Assembly (NCBI GenBank): GCA_005281725.1
Contig: SSBO01000001.1
Location: 6,804,399-6,868,398, forward strand
Direction: 5' to 3'
Length of the DNA stretch: 64,000 nt
From: Wuchereria bancrofti
Taxonomy: Eukaryota; Nematoda; Chromadorea; Rhabditida; Onchocercidae
The translations under genes were made by a program, and so were the position numbers. How positions within the stretch are numbered: position 1 is the stretch's first letter; the number at the start of each line of letters is the position of its first letter. Shown here piece after piece: positions 1 to 15,886 of this stretch. The notes under the pieces are model-generated. The model saw only the letters and a program-made list of their open reading frames with translations. It searched no databases and was not told the DNA's origin.

Positions 1-2372
1 TCCCAAGATAACAGAAAATTTCATTCAATTCGATTTTTCTGTTTATGCAACTTTTGGAAGAAGAAAATGTTATTTACAACCAGAAGGAAAATCAATAAAC
101 AATAATCGTAAGTGTCATCTCTCCATTTTATCTCAAATCAAATTGCTTCAACTTAAAACTTCGACAGATTAGTGTCTTTATAGCAGCGAATTGAATAAAA
201 CATTCGACAATTAGTATTCTCATATTGCTCCTCGTAAGATTGAATGTAATATGATTGTAGTTGTTCACGGGTCTCTTCTATGTTATAGTACTTAAAATAT
301 AAGTTTTTTATTTATGTTCAATCATACTTTTTACTTTTTGTTCCTTGAGTGCAACAGAAGATGCCACTTTTGTTTCAAATATTCTGGATGCAATCCTTAT
401 TCGTTACTCAGATCTCTTCATATTCTCTCCTATCTCTATTTCTCCCCTCACTTTATTTTAATTGTTATTTTTTAAAATAACAAAATTTTTAAAATTTTTT
501 AAAAACATATTTTTTAAAATGTGAAAGAGAACATCATTTCTTATCAGACAGAGACTATTTGGCAGAATTCACATTTCATTTTTTCAATATCCGGTATTTT
601 CTAGGACAAATCATGTCAAATCATATGATCGTATTGTGGTTTGGTGAGCCTATAATAAATTGTTACCTAAAGACATGGTATGAAACAGTAAACCATCATC
701 ATGTGTATATCTCAAATAGTACCGACAGTAGACGATTCCGCAACTTATTCAATGTAAAGTAAGTATCAATGAATTGAGCTCCAAGAAATGAAATGTGTCT
801 TATACTTCAGTAATTAAATTCAGTATACATCATTTCCATTTTCTGAAATCACTTAGTTGTTTGTTATTTGTTAAAAAATATTTTAAATTCTTTTAAAACA
901 ATTATTCTTGTTCTGAAATATAAATCCATTTTAGCAAGTATAACTCTAACTAATTTATGACTTGCAGTTGCACAAAAACAAAGAACTGCACCGGAAAAGT
1001 TAGTGATCTGAATAAACTTGACTTGGATATTCAATTGATAAAAGCACCGCTTCTACATGCCGAAAATGGAATTTATATAGAAACAAGCATGAAAATCGTT
1101 TTTTATCGATCACCAAAAAATTCCGACAGTCTTAAATTGACGGAGCTAAGTAAATTTTTACATTTTTATAAACTGACTAATTCTGTAGTTTGTGATGGTG
1201 ATTGATAGAAATAACTACTTTGTTCAGAAAAATTTATGTCCAATATATAGAGCGGGAAATCTAGTTACCTAGTTTGACAGAACTAAGTAAATTGACAGAG
1301 CTAACTAACTGTTTGACCATTTGTCAATGTCCCTATTATTCGTATTTCAATTTTCTCCACAGCGGTGAACTTGAAACAATTAACTGAATAGCAAAGGAAC
1401 GCATGCTGTTTCCATCCTACTCCTCCTTGTCATTACTATCAAAGTTTACCGATGTCTTCACCTATTGAAGCCGCTGAATGGTAGCACATCCCTTCTCATA
1501 CTGCGTAAACGGTTGTGTAAGTTGTTCAGTGTGTCAATTTAAATGTACAAAAAAATTGGGTTTAGAGTTTCAGTTGTGTTTACACGTACGTTAGTGGCAT
1601 CAACCATGCTCCACTGGAAAATATCGGGAAGCGAAAGGGACATTTCTTCAGTTCTTAAGGAACAAATTTTTCAGCTATTCAAAAACAAATTTTCCAAAAA
1701 GCTCGTTAAATGTGGCAATAACACAACGAGGAATTTCTATAGGCACTGAAAAAATGACGGTAACAACAAAAAAAGTTGACAGTTTGAATCAGATGTAAGC
1801 CATGTTAACAATTAAAAATATATCACACACTTAGGAAAGGAAAGGTTAGGAAGAGATGGCTATCTGTTTCGGACAAATGTAATTCAACACTTTTTTTTAA
1901 CTCATAAAAAAGAAGCAAAAAGGCAATTGATATTTGTTGGTAAGATTCAATATCTAGTTAAGAGCCAAAAGTTCTGTTCGTCCAAACATTTTGATGGTAT
2001 TAGTAAATAGCAAAATAGGACAAATACATATATTGAGGCCAAAAACTCGTATTGTTTTATCATTGCAATGAAATTATGACAGGAACCAGATCTTAAATTT
2101 TTCAAAATTTGATATTTTTGTGAGTTGGTTTTAAAAATTGTTAACAGGTTGATTTAATTATTTCCTCTTTTTTTTTCTCCAGGATATTAAATGGCTTAAC
2201 AAATGTGGCGAAGAACGTATTGAAGGAATTGAAGCTTTGGGAGTATGCTATTAATGTAACAGAAGTGATAATATCTCGTCTGACATTATCAAGCAATGCT
2301 TCCTTTGTTGGAACAGATAATTTCATTCGAACTGATATAGACTTCCATTTGTCTAATCAGAGACTTCCATAA
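1..2372 (+). CDS. BPI/LBP/CETP-like lipid-binding protein, 3' part (partial at window start)
   Basis: This is the C-terminal half of a secreted lipid-binding protein of the BPI/LBP superfamily. Exons read in continuous phase: 2-107, 605-758, 968-1149, then a likely exon from 1568 (end not resolved, before 1746), and a terminal exon 2183-2372 ending TAA. The second exon carries SNHMIVLWFGEPIINCYL, which matches the family's 'DHM..L..SEY..NSLLY' linker block. The third has a strand pattern (LIKAPLLHAENGIYIETSMK) like the start of the BPI C-terminal barrel, and the last has NASFVGTDNFIRTDIDF, like the family's closing 'L..GTD..F' strands. An AATAAA lies 28 nt after the stop. Exon 1568 to exon 2183 does not connect in phase with any GT donor I can see, so a small exon may be missing between them. 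The family call rests on motif resemblance, not on a search. Confidence 0.6.
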
Positions 2373-2400
2373 ATTTGAATGGAATTCTTTCTTATCAGAC

Positions 2401-2406
2401 AATAAA
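2401..2406 (+). terminator. Polyadenylation signal AATAAA of the BPI-like gene
   Basis: A perfect AATAAA starts 29 nt after the TAA that closes the BPI-like terminal exon, which supports that exon as the gene end. Confidence 0.45.
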
Positions 2407-5400
2407 ATTTGATGTGTAAATCGAATATGTGTTTAAAATAACTTTAAAGCACAGACTCTCTTCTCACCTATCCCGATGTATTATTTTATCAGTTTTTATC
2501 ACTTTAAAAATCTTTAACAGATATATCAATCTTTCTAAACTTACCATACTTGCTTCATATTTCAGTTACAGTAGATACATGGAATGAAGATAACTCGATG
2601 TGATTCGCATACTGTTGTTGTCATATCCTTGAAACTATTCTAAAGATCACCGATCGCTCTACGAAGTTGTTTAAAAAGTGAATAAATTTTAAAATGACAC
2701 TTTTTTGTTTGATAGTAAATGCATATAAAATATTAATTGAGCAGCATCTCATTGTGGTTGAATAGTTTCAAATAATTCCATGGTAGATGTGAGTACTGCA
2801 TAGGAAATAGATTTAGCTGTGGGAAAAGCCATTATAATCACTGTTAATGAAGATAGTTCAATATCAAATTAAAAACTCACCGGACGAGACGAAAACAATA
2901 CAAAATTTTTAATATCAGAATGCTAATCAGGTGATAAAATCAACTTGAATAAAAAATAAAATTAACTAATGTTTCCAAATTAAAAATCGAAGAATTTTTT
3001 CAGCAATATCTAATAATTAAGTATTCATATTTTATCAAACAATATAGGCAGAATTATTCAATACCGTAAAAATCATTTCGCAGTTACTGACATCCGATGC
3101 CAATATTAAGCTAAAATATTCCATTTATGAAAAAAAATTCCAATTTTTTTTTACATTCTTTGTATCATTCCAACTTTTAAAATTTGTTTCATCTTTTCAA
3201 GCATCGAGCATCATTTCATCAATGTTGAAATCTTTTTTCATAATAGCAAGAATAGCTATGGGTGTATGCCAGAAAGCAGTAATCTCAAAATTGAAATATT
3301 TCAATTATGCTTCCATTTATGAAGTTCCATTAATTATCAATCGGTGTGTAACATTCGTCATTATTAAATGCATGCATTTTGCTTAGTTCAGCTCATCTAT
3401 TTAATCTTAGCCGATGACATTATCATTGACTCTCCGGGTTCAAACTACTTTTCGAACTGTTTTCATCAACTTACTCTTCTCTCAGACGACACTTCTAGCC
3501 AAAATGCAGCTGTTAAACAGAGCAATATCGAAACAAATACTCAGATAGATTAAATATTCTCAAGGAAGATATTAATGAAGAATTAGAAACAAGTGACGAT
3601 GAATCGCATAAAGACTTTTCGTTTTATCCCATATAACTCTTTACTTTCATTCAAATGCGTGAAATTGAGGATATAAGCAATAAAGAATCCAAAAGGAAAT
3701 GATCTCATCGCAGTGGAAAATTCACAATTACCTGTTGTGCAAGATCCTTCCGTTTAAAGTATTATTAAAAATATAATTTTTGCTTCAAAATATGAAAAGA
3801 TATAAACAGCTTTTTGCAATCTAAGTTATTTAAAATGCGACTGGATAAGATTATTTTATGATTACTTTTCAAACTACTTACTACAAACGAATGTGTTGTG
3901 TGATGGACTACGAACAGTTACGAAAGTAATTTGTACTGGTAGTATACTGATAATTTCGTAGAGATGTTATCTACGAATATGGAATGAAGCGGAAGAACTA
4001 AATAAATGCGAGAAACAAGTAAAGGATAACAAATGAAAAGAAGTGAATAAGAGCGCAAGACCAACCGAATTGAAGTTTGCTGATCCCGAAAAACTGATCT
4101 AGAAAAAGGATTCAAATACTCATTTACTTGCAATAAACGCGTGAACAGTGAGTAAAGAGCTGTCTGCCGGATGATGATAGACATCTCTTCACTTCTTTTG
4201 GATTTAATATAAATTTATTTCGACATATTATTTAATTCGGTTTTCCCATAAATGATGTGATGGAATTCTAGCTGCAAAACAAATTCACCAAAAAAATATG
4301 ACCGCAAAAAAAAAATTTTTTTTTGACACAGAATAGAACACGGGTGGTGTTGTTTTGAATGCAAAGAGCTCATTGTCGCAGTTTATAGTCTTTCACTTTT
4401 AGCTATTTGAATCGAAATCAAAATTTATGAAAAAAAGATCCAAACATATTTCCACCTCAGCAAAACATGTATTTTTTCATAGTGAAAAAATGACAATGCA
4501 TTAATTTTGTATAATCATTTGGAAATTATTTTTACAACAAAAATGACTTTTACTTGTTCAACAAAATATCATGTTTGCGAAGTGGTAACAATTGGATTAA
4601 TGATTAAATAATGATAGTGAATTTTTTTTCTTAAATGTGATTAAATAAAATATGATTGACAATGAATTATCATTTTATAACTTAGCTAGCATTTGAAGCA
4701 TACATTTTCATCAAGTATATTATTTAAGTTATCAAAAAAAAAAATGTTGCTTGCATGATATAACATGGATATGCCACTAAGCGAAGGTCGTTTTTGGAAT
4801 AGAAATGAATTTAAAATAATTAAATAATGTTGATGTTTATCATTTTAATACTTAATTGGCATTTCTATGTACAGATTTCCATTTAAATACTTTCAACTTT
4901 TTCCTATTCTAACTAAAAGTAATAAACAAAAATGATAAAGCAATGCTCATATCTTTCACATACATTTTAATGTTATTCTCAATTTCCAATTTTTCTATCA
5001 ACTTGTTTATAAAATGCTTTTGGATAATCTAGAAAAAAGTGTATTTTATATCTCGGGTTTTAAGTATTCCATATAAAAGGCTATCACTAAATTGCTTCTC
5101 TATTTTCTTTATAGCTGACACTTCATTTTAATGAAGATATTCTCGTTCTCTATGACAATCTTGTTGTATGCCAATTGCGCTATACATACAATAATCATCA
5201 AATAATAATTTGATCATCTAAGATCAGTTATTTTTTGTGATGTTTGGTAGATTTACTTTTTACTAAATTTATAAATGAAAGAAGCGATTTATGCAATTTA
5301 TTGCTGGTTTTTTGTAATTCTGTGCATAAATAAAAAGATTATATGGAGAAAATTTGAAATATGGCAGCAAGTTGAATGGCTTACATAATACCAATAAAAT

Positions 5401-5811
5401 TTTTTCAAAGGCGAAATATTTCCGTTTCAAGGACTAACTAAAGCGTGAATTGCCTTATGGCTTCTAATAATCCATCTGATTCCGGAAATGTATTTTTATA
5501 ACCATTAAGCTTTTAGCTCGACAGCTATATTCTCAATATATCCAGCCTAACTTTCTTATATAATTAATATGAACTTACAGTTGTTTCGCTTAGTATTGTC
5601 AAGTGTAGGGTGAGAAAGATATCAGAGAATCGGCCAAGTCATTTGTTATTTATCAATTTCTATTAAGCATAAGAACAGCGAGGATTCTGGAAAATTTCCT
5701 GAAGTAAAGAATGTGAGAATGATTTATGGATTGTGATGATTGCCTCTATATGATCGTTTTCATTACTATTTGTTGTCATTTTGTGTTTGTTATATGGCTG
5801 GGATTATTTTA
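2407..5811. other. Intergenic; one orphan exon-like segment
   Basis: AT-rich sequence with no convincing gene. The only coding-like piece is 3413-3553 on the + strand: after a TTAATCTTAG acceptor it reads ADDIIIDSPGSNYFSNC and continues open for 46 codons to TAA, with higher GC than its surroundings. It could be a terminal exon, but I found no partner exons. Nothing else stands out; a minus-strand open frame at 3918-4184 is not supported by splice or composition signals. Confidence 0.35.
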
Positions 5812-5819
5812 GGCGTAGT

Positions 5820-9458
<3,639 letters not shown>

Positions 9459-9459
9459 N
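9459..9459. other. Assembly gap (single N)
   Basis: The only ambiguous base in the window. The sequences on its two sides are 1,391 bp apart in the other arm of the duplication, so the N is best read as a gap of unknown length in which about 1.4 kb was dropped or collapsed. Confidence 0.9.
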
Positions 9460-9616
9460 ACAGCATCTGCACTGAAACACATTATTAATTCCTTAATTGA
9501 TAAACGTCAAAAGGAATCATTAAGAAATACCCAAATAGTATGAGTAGCTTACATTCGTTCTGTGCATTTTCAATATCTCTACGTGTATCATTCATGCCGT
9601 CGCTGTCACCAAATCT
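9460..9616 (-). pseudogene. Fragment of the coiled-coil gene in the left arm
   Basis: Reverse-complement copy of the full exon 5 (9553-9616) and the first 12 nt of exon 6 (9460-9471) of the gene at 10968-12966. Exons 1-4 do not occur in inverted orientation beyond the arm (10023 onward), so this copy cannot make the protein. It ends at the N. Confidence 0.8.
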
Positions 9617-10967
9617 CTAAAAGAATTAATTTGATTAGCAATTTTATCCCAGTTCTTTCGTGATTAAGGCGTTAAAAGTATCTCGAAAAAAAAAAAAACT
9701 CAAAAGCAGGTAGCGTTTTGTGAGAAAGGATATAGGTTTTAGTTTTAGGTTTTTTTTTTCTTTCCTAATTAATCCCATATTATCTTTAATGAAGTAATTA
9801 TCTCCCTGGAAATTAAGCTTAGAAAAGGCTAATTATACAAGAGCCAAATAGTTTAACATTCAATTTTGTTAGTTAGTCTGTCCAATTGTGACAACGTATG
9901 CGTGAAAAACATAAGAACAAGTGATCATTTTACAGGTCAGTCTTGGTGAACTTCCTGTTTAGTTTTCTTCTGACCTTATTCAACCTTACGCCAAGTGAAA
10001 TAATTCTAACAGGGAATGATAACTGTGTATAACGTATGGATGACAAATCTTCATCACCAGTCCCTTATTTTCTTTTATTTAAAGGCAGAAAACTTTTTGT
10101 CATTAATGGCTGAACTTCAGACTTCGGTTAAGAAATTTAGTATGAAATTTTAGTTCATTCAAAGAATTACTACTTCCCTTCCTTAATTATATTGCGTAGG
10201 TACTATGTGAATGCTATTTATTACGTTCTTTTGTTAAATAATCATGGAATGCGACATTTGCAATTAAAGAATGTAATCAAATGCTTCGATTCAAGCATTT
10301 ACGTCTGTCAAGAAGTCATCGTCACGCGAAAATAGCAGGGTAACTTGACGTTGCCAGAAATGTAGCAACTTTACATCATTGAGCCCAGTGATGGTTTGTT
10401 GAAATATCTTGTTATACGATATTTCTCTTTGTTAGGTTCATTTTCATCATAGCTATTTCGCACTGAACGTCATGACTCCTCGGAATAATTCAACATATAG
10501 TATTGGATTAATCAAACAATAGCACGTAATTCTACAGTTACGAAAGTTAATGATGCGTAAAAATAATTAAATAGGCAATTAATTGCTCGCATTATTCATT
10601 TCTATTGGTTAAAAAGAATGCGAAAGAAAATGAAAGAACTTCTTATATGGTATACTGTGTCTTTCCTACTTTTTGTACCTCACATATATCAAAACTTACT
10701 GGAGTGATCTTACGGATATTATACACTAGCTGACATATGGATGTAATTAAATGTAATTGTTTGATAGGTTGGATAAGTTATAGCGTAACAAAGTTAAGAG
10801 CCAAGTATTTCATTATCTACAACTACCCAACGTTACATTTTGGGGTGGAGGGGATATGTGAGCTTAAAGGAATCACAGTGGATAAGGATAGGTAGAAAGC
10901 GGTGTAAGGTAGGACGAAAAGCGCGGCTGTGAAATTTACCGGTATTTTGTATGTCTTGTTTGCAAGA

Positions 10968-12966
10968 ATGGATACGAAAAGTGATGAAATAGTTGTTGAG
11001 TTGCGGAAAGCTGTATCCATCAAGAAATCAGGTTACTATTTATCATATTTAATTTTCTTTAGAGCATTCTTATTATTTCAAATTTTTAGGAAGACGCGAT
11101 GCAGTTCTTTATCTTTCATTCACTCTCACTTCTGTTTTACACATAAACGCTTTTAATTGCAGAACTGGCTCATTTGAAGGAAGAATTTAGCAATTCCAAA
11201 AAGCACTTGGCTCTATTAACATCGGAAATTGCTGAAGGTTTGTCTGACCTCTCTTATAAATTTCAAAAATCTCACCTTCGGCAACGATTTTTGCGTACCA
11301 ATTTTATGAATGCTGATAATACTTCAGCTAACTTTAAATTTTTGGAGTATTGTAGCAGTTTTGATTATCAGATGATTTCTACACTTAGAATAGAAAGTTT
11401 CTTTCAGAAAATCGGTAGAAAGTTGTATTTCAATCTTCCTACATAACACATTGAATGCTTACTGAATATATTCGTAATGGATATAATGCCATAAGCAATG
11501 TAGGTTTCATTATTTGCAGGAAGAGCGAAAATAGCTGCTAATAGAATCAAGATTGCCACTTTGGATACGGACAGGTTCTCATGCATTCAGATAGAAAAGC
11601 TAAATGCTGAATTAATCGATAAGTAAGCATTTTGATCAACACTTTTTTGTTTATGCAGACCTCTTTTTCTTTTCTTGATTTACTATTCATACTTTTCAAA
11701 TTATCCTATCAGTTCAAATGATCGCGTCGCACATTCTATTTTGTTTAAAGTGCAATTTATTTTTGTATTAACTGTTGCTTTCCATTTTCTTTCGAAATAT
11801 CATTTAGATTTGATGTTATGTGTAAAGAACTGTGTTCAATAAACGAAGAAACAGAGAAACAGGTTATCGAATTGCAATTGGAAATTGAAACAACAAAGGA
11901 TATCAAAAATGTTATTAGCGCTTATGAGGAAACATTAGGAATGTTGCGTATTATGGTTGGTCTTTTCTTTGCTGTTTTTGTGTGCTGACCAATTGATCAT
12001 TTCATGCTAGCTTCTCAACTTAGTGCTCTTATCAATTTTGTCTGTAGCTAAGATATGAAAAGCCAGTTCAAATTCCCTGAAATTTATAATAAAAAGCCTA
12101 AACCTAAAACCTATATCCTTTCTCACAAAACGCTACCTGCTTTTGAGTTTTTTTTTTTTCGAGATACTTTTAACGCCTTATCATTCCCTGTTAGAATTAT
12201 TTCACTTGGCGTAAGGTTGAATAAGGTCAGAAGAAAACTAAACAGGAAGTTCACCAAGACTGACCTGTAAAATGATCACTTGTTCTTATGTTTTTCACGC
12301 ATACGTTGTCACAATTGGACAGACTAACTAACAAAATTGAATGTTAAACTATTTGGCTCTTGTATAATTAGCCTTTTCTAAGCTTAATTTCCAGGGAGAT
12401 AATTACTTCATTAAAGATAATATGGGATTAATTAGGAAAGAAAAAAAAAACCTAAAACTAAAACCTATATCCTTTCTCACAAAACGCTACCTGCTTTTGA
12501 GTTTTTTTTTTTTTCGAGATACTTTTAACGCCTTAATCACGAAAGAACTGGGATAAAATTGCTAATCAAATTAATTCTTTTAGAGATTTGGTGACAGCGA
12601 CGGCATGAATGATACACGTAGAGATATTGAAAATGCACAGAACGAATGTAAGCTACTCATACTATTTGGGTATTTCTTAATGATTCCTTTTGACGTTTAT
12701 CAATTAAGGAATTAATAATGTGTTTCAGTGCAGATGCTGTCAGATGAGATGCAGGTTTTTGAAGTGAATGAGAAGACAGTGAGTGATAAATTGAATGCTG
12801 TTGCATATGCTGACATTCCACTGGTAGTTAAACATCAAATTTAGTAAGTTTTTACTTCCAATTTGCAACATCTTAGTCTAATTAATTATGCAAAACCAGT
12901 CACACTCATATTCCCAAAGATGAACTTTATGTTCATCCTGATGATGCTAATAAGATTGAAACCTAA
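10968..12966 (+). CDS. Small coiled-coil protein, function unknown
   Basis: Seven exons in exact phase: 10968-11031, 11163-11237, 11520-11622, 11808-11955, 12584-12647, 12729-12843 and 12900-12966 (TAA). The 211-residue product starts MDTKSDEIVVELRKAV and is almost entirely heptad-rich, Glu/Lys/Ile/Leu helix, for example KQVIELQLEIETTKDIKNVI. There is no signal peptide or membrane segment. Length and shape would suit a small structural or kinetochore-type coiled-coil subunit, but I recognise no diagnostic motif. Exons 5-7 lie in the right arm of the inverted duplication and exons 1-4 in the single-copy spacer, so this is the intact copy. Intron 4 (11956-12583) contains the arm boundary and an 84-bp direct repeat. 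After the TAA TAG end, the same frame continues as coding-like sequence. Confidence 0.7.
12097..12180 (+). repeat. 84-bp direct repeat, copy 1, at the inner edge of the right arm
   Basis: Nearly identical to 12451-12535: one substitution (CCTAAACC versus CCTAAAAC) and a T run of 12 versus 13. It ends at 12180, where the inverted-repeat match to 10020 also effectively ends. A stretch of 12181-12450 separates the copies. Both lie in intron 4 of the coiled-coil gene. Confidence 0.9.
12451..12535 (+). repeat. 85-bp direct repeat, copy 2
   Basis: Partner of 12097-12180; followed by ATCACGAAAG instead of TCATTCCCTG. This copy is inside the duplicated arm and is therefore also present inverted at about 9665-9749. 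Confidence 0.9.
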
Positions 12967-13084
12967 TAGCCATTCGAAATCCCATTACCCCATGGAGTTT
13001 CAATATACTCTCCTATTAAGGAGGACTGATGGAAGAATGGAAAAGTTTTAAAATTTATGTTACACAGGAGAAGGTTCAGAATAG

Positions 13085-13201
13085 GAGTTCATTTACAGCG
13101 ACAATTTGAAGAAGCGCAAAGGGGAATTGATTCGCAAGCTTATGCATGCACGACTCAGTCGAAGCCGTCTGGATACCAGATTTGTGTTGAGCGATTTGTG
13201 A
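13085..13201 (+). other. Exon-like open segment downstream of the coiled-coil gene
   Basis: After an AGAATAG acceptor-like sequence the frame reads EFIYSDNLKKRKGELIRKLM and continues, basic and helical, to ...FVLSDL and TGA. GC is higher than in the flanks. It may be an alternative or former last exon of the coiled-coil gene: skipping from a GTTCAT donor inside exon 7 would join it in phase. Not proven. Confidence 0.3.
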
Positions 13202-14043
13202 ATATATCATACTATTATACCAATATATTGTCGTGTTGTTGGAGCTGGAGGATTAGATACGATCTACAGACACTAAAATGAGCGAACTTTTTTATTGATG
13301 GCAGAATAAGCGGTGAGAAGGAATAAAACTAGGAGTATCGTCAGCATTGTTAATTTTTGCTGAATTTAAATATGCCATTTTTCATAACCGTTTTTGTGGG
13401 ATATTGCAAGGCAGAACAATACTTCATATTTGGACAGTAATACAATCTTTTTCTTTGAGTGATAAAAGATATCAATTATAAAGAAAAAAGAGATGATGGT
13501 TATTTCATATTTTTTGTTCAATGATCTTTGTGTTTGTTTGTAAACAAGTTTGTTGACAATAACGTATTTTAGCTGTGAAATTATGTTAAATTGTAGGAAT
13601 ATTTATGCACGACATCACAACTGCATTACACAGACATGTACCGCAAATGTACCCAAGGTGTTTCAGCATCCAATTAACTTTAAGCCAAGAATTAAATGTG
13701 GTGATGTGGTACCACTGATATAATGCTAAATTATCACTCTGTTCGTTGAACACGGTACACTAAACATGCTATGGTGATGAAAATTCCGAAGTGTTAGAGA
13801 GTGCTTGTTGTTCTTCAATTTAGGCGGAAATTCATGTTGTTAAGCGTGATAGGGATGATCTAAGTTTGAAACAGATTTCATCAGAAGACATCCGTAGTAC
13901 GTCGAGAAACTTCTCTATTTTGTTGTTCAATTGTTTAAATATTACTTTTGTTTTTGTACAGCAACATATAATGAGAATAATTATCGTAGCTCTTTATATT
14001 CTAGTAATATTATCAGTCCTCAAATGTCTCATTTCTGTATGAA

Positions 14044-14659
14044 TCATCTCTCCGCCAATTCAACCAATACATGCACCAAAACGAAGAATTCCAGACATGA
14101 ACGCAACACTGTTATTGCCCATATCTGTAGTGGTATTTGAGTCACAAAGCACACAGTCAGTAATACATTAGCGAAATTGCGACCTTCAGAATTTGGTAAG
14201 AATAAGGCCGGAAGGAATAGTACCAATGTGATCACGTTGAATGCTAATGCAAAGTAATCAAAGTATAAGTGCATTCGGACGATTTGCTTATCAAAAGTTA
14301 ACAGCGCACGAAGAAGACCAGTGGCGATCATCACAATTACCTGAGAGTGACCATTGGATTGTAAATTATGAGTGATATTTCGAAACAGGTTAAAACTTCT
14401 GATCCTTGGGACCGATTAGGTATACAGTCGGTGTGCCCGTACGTTTTTAATCAACCTATTGTAGATGTTTCTCACTCAGCATGCACTTTATTTGTTCTGC
14501 ATTACTGCAAGCTTTCAAGTATCATAGTCAAATTTGCTTGGAAGCCTTAATGTGAAATACTTACCAGATCATAAGCCAACATAATGTAGAGCAGTATGGT
14601 GTGTGTTGAAACTGAATTGTAGGATATTCTGAATGGTGGCCACAACCTGTAATATCCTC
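14044..14659 (-). pseudogene. 3' exons of the membrane-protein gene (right-arm copy)
   Basis: Exon 5 (14565-14659) and the complete exon 6 (14044-14340, TGA at its end) of the gene that starts at 5820. Exons 1-4 are absent on this side: the duplication stops at the tRNA and the sequence beyond 14772 is unrelated. As assembled it lacks a start, so it is either a truncated duplicate or the misplaced true 3' end of the left gene. The last exon gives about three membrane helices and a C-terminus ...VHVLVELAER. Confidence 0.65.
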
Positions 14660-14699
14660 CTGCAAAACCGATAAACCAGAGACAATGGTCCTAGCTAGA

Positions 14700-14771
14700 T
14701 GCGTCAGGGGGGAATCGAACCCCCGTCGATTGCTTGGAAGGCAACCATGCTGACCATTACACCACTGACGC
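14700..14771 (-). tRNA. trnG-UCC: tRNA-Gly (anticodon TCC), right copy
   Basis: Identical reverse-complement copy of the tRNA at 8819-8890, with all stems and the TCC anticodon intact. Its 5' base (14771) is the last base of the duplication; the next base, 14772, no longer matches. An open frame running across it on the minus strand is not a protein. Confidence 0.96.
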
Positions 14772-15886
14772 CTATTAGTACCCATCAATAACTTCGGATT
14801 ACAATGTTTATTTTTTAAGTATTCATGCAAATCTCTATTTTAGGTTGAAAACTACATATGTTCGTTTTGCAATCAAAGTTAGTTACGCCATGGTATTTTT
14901 CTTCATCAGTTTTTCTTGCATTGCTAAATTGTTTATTTCCGATATCAGAAATGATTGATTTCCCCTAAATGATTTGGTAATTTTCCTCAACATTTTCGAA
15001 TTAAGATAACTATTTGTTAAGTTCATTAATGTATCACTTGTAGTTCAATTCTCGTCCTAATTTGGCAGAGTATTTTCACAGTCCAATTCTCTTAAACGAT
15101 GGGACTCCTAGCGTTACAATCCTTTTTGCTATATTATTCAAAAATTTTTTTCTTTCTAAATTTTCTCTTTTATGCATTGCATTAAGAAATAACCAATTTA
15201 TGCAAAATAGCAATGAGGAAATGCTATGTACAAAAGATGTCAATACATGTGTTTCGTCATTGAGGGCAAATTTGAATTTTGATCCGATTCATTTATTATT
15301 TAAAATATTTAGTAAGGGATGAAGTCATCACGACGATTGTTGTTGGCAAGAAATTATTGTTCAAAAAATACTATGAAATGATCAAATGACATCTGTTAAT
15401 CAGAATTTTTAGAAATTCTAGTAACTTAAATTTGAAAATTTATGATTTTTCAGGGAAGTATACAAATTTAAATTTATTCTTTCAAAATTAATATTTGTGG
15501 AGAATATGACGTGACGATTACTACATACTGTTCAAAAGTAGATCGACTATAAATAGACAAAAATTGCTAACAATTTTAAGACTTAAATTGATGAAATATG
15601 TACTGAATCATTAACACAATTATTAAATTAAGTTTGGCGTGTATCCAAATGCATTTAAATGCTGATATATAAATCTTAATGTCTCACGTGTATCCAAAAC
15701 ACAATGCTTCAGGCATATCCAAATGACGATATCTCACGCTCACATTAAGAATCTGTGAAAACAATGTTATCTTTTTATGTGTCCAAAAATTAATATGCGT
15801 TTGTTGTATGCAAACTAATAATCACTTCGACAGCGAATATGAAATAATAGATAGGAAAGCAATGATATAAAGATTCGACGGGGAAT
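14772..15886. other. Intergenic, nothing recognised
   Basis: AT-rich sequence with no exon chain, RNA gene or repeat I can support. It holds the 3' flank of the MSP-domain gene, which is read from the minus strand. Confidence 0.5.

Larger units (their letters stand above)
12178..14771 (-). repeat. Right arm of the inverted duplication (complete)
   Basis: Full-length arm of about 2.59 kb, from intron 4 of the coiled-coil gene to the outer base of tRNA-Gly. 12741-14131 has no counterpart in the left arm because of the gap. The two arms flank a unique spacer of about 2.2 kb (10023-12177). Confidence 0.9.

Noticed and set aside
3918..4184. 88-codon minus-strand frame, and lysine/glutamate-rich plus-strand reading with stops
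   Set aside because: No splice signals, no recognised motif; the plus strand has several stops.
14561..14830. 89-codon minus-strand protein overlapping the tRNA
   Set aside because: It reads through tRNA-Gly and exon 5 in the wrong frame; the true exon frame is one that joins exon 6 in phase.
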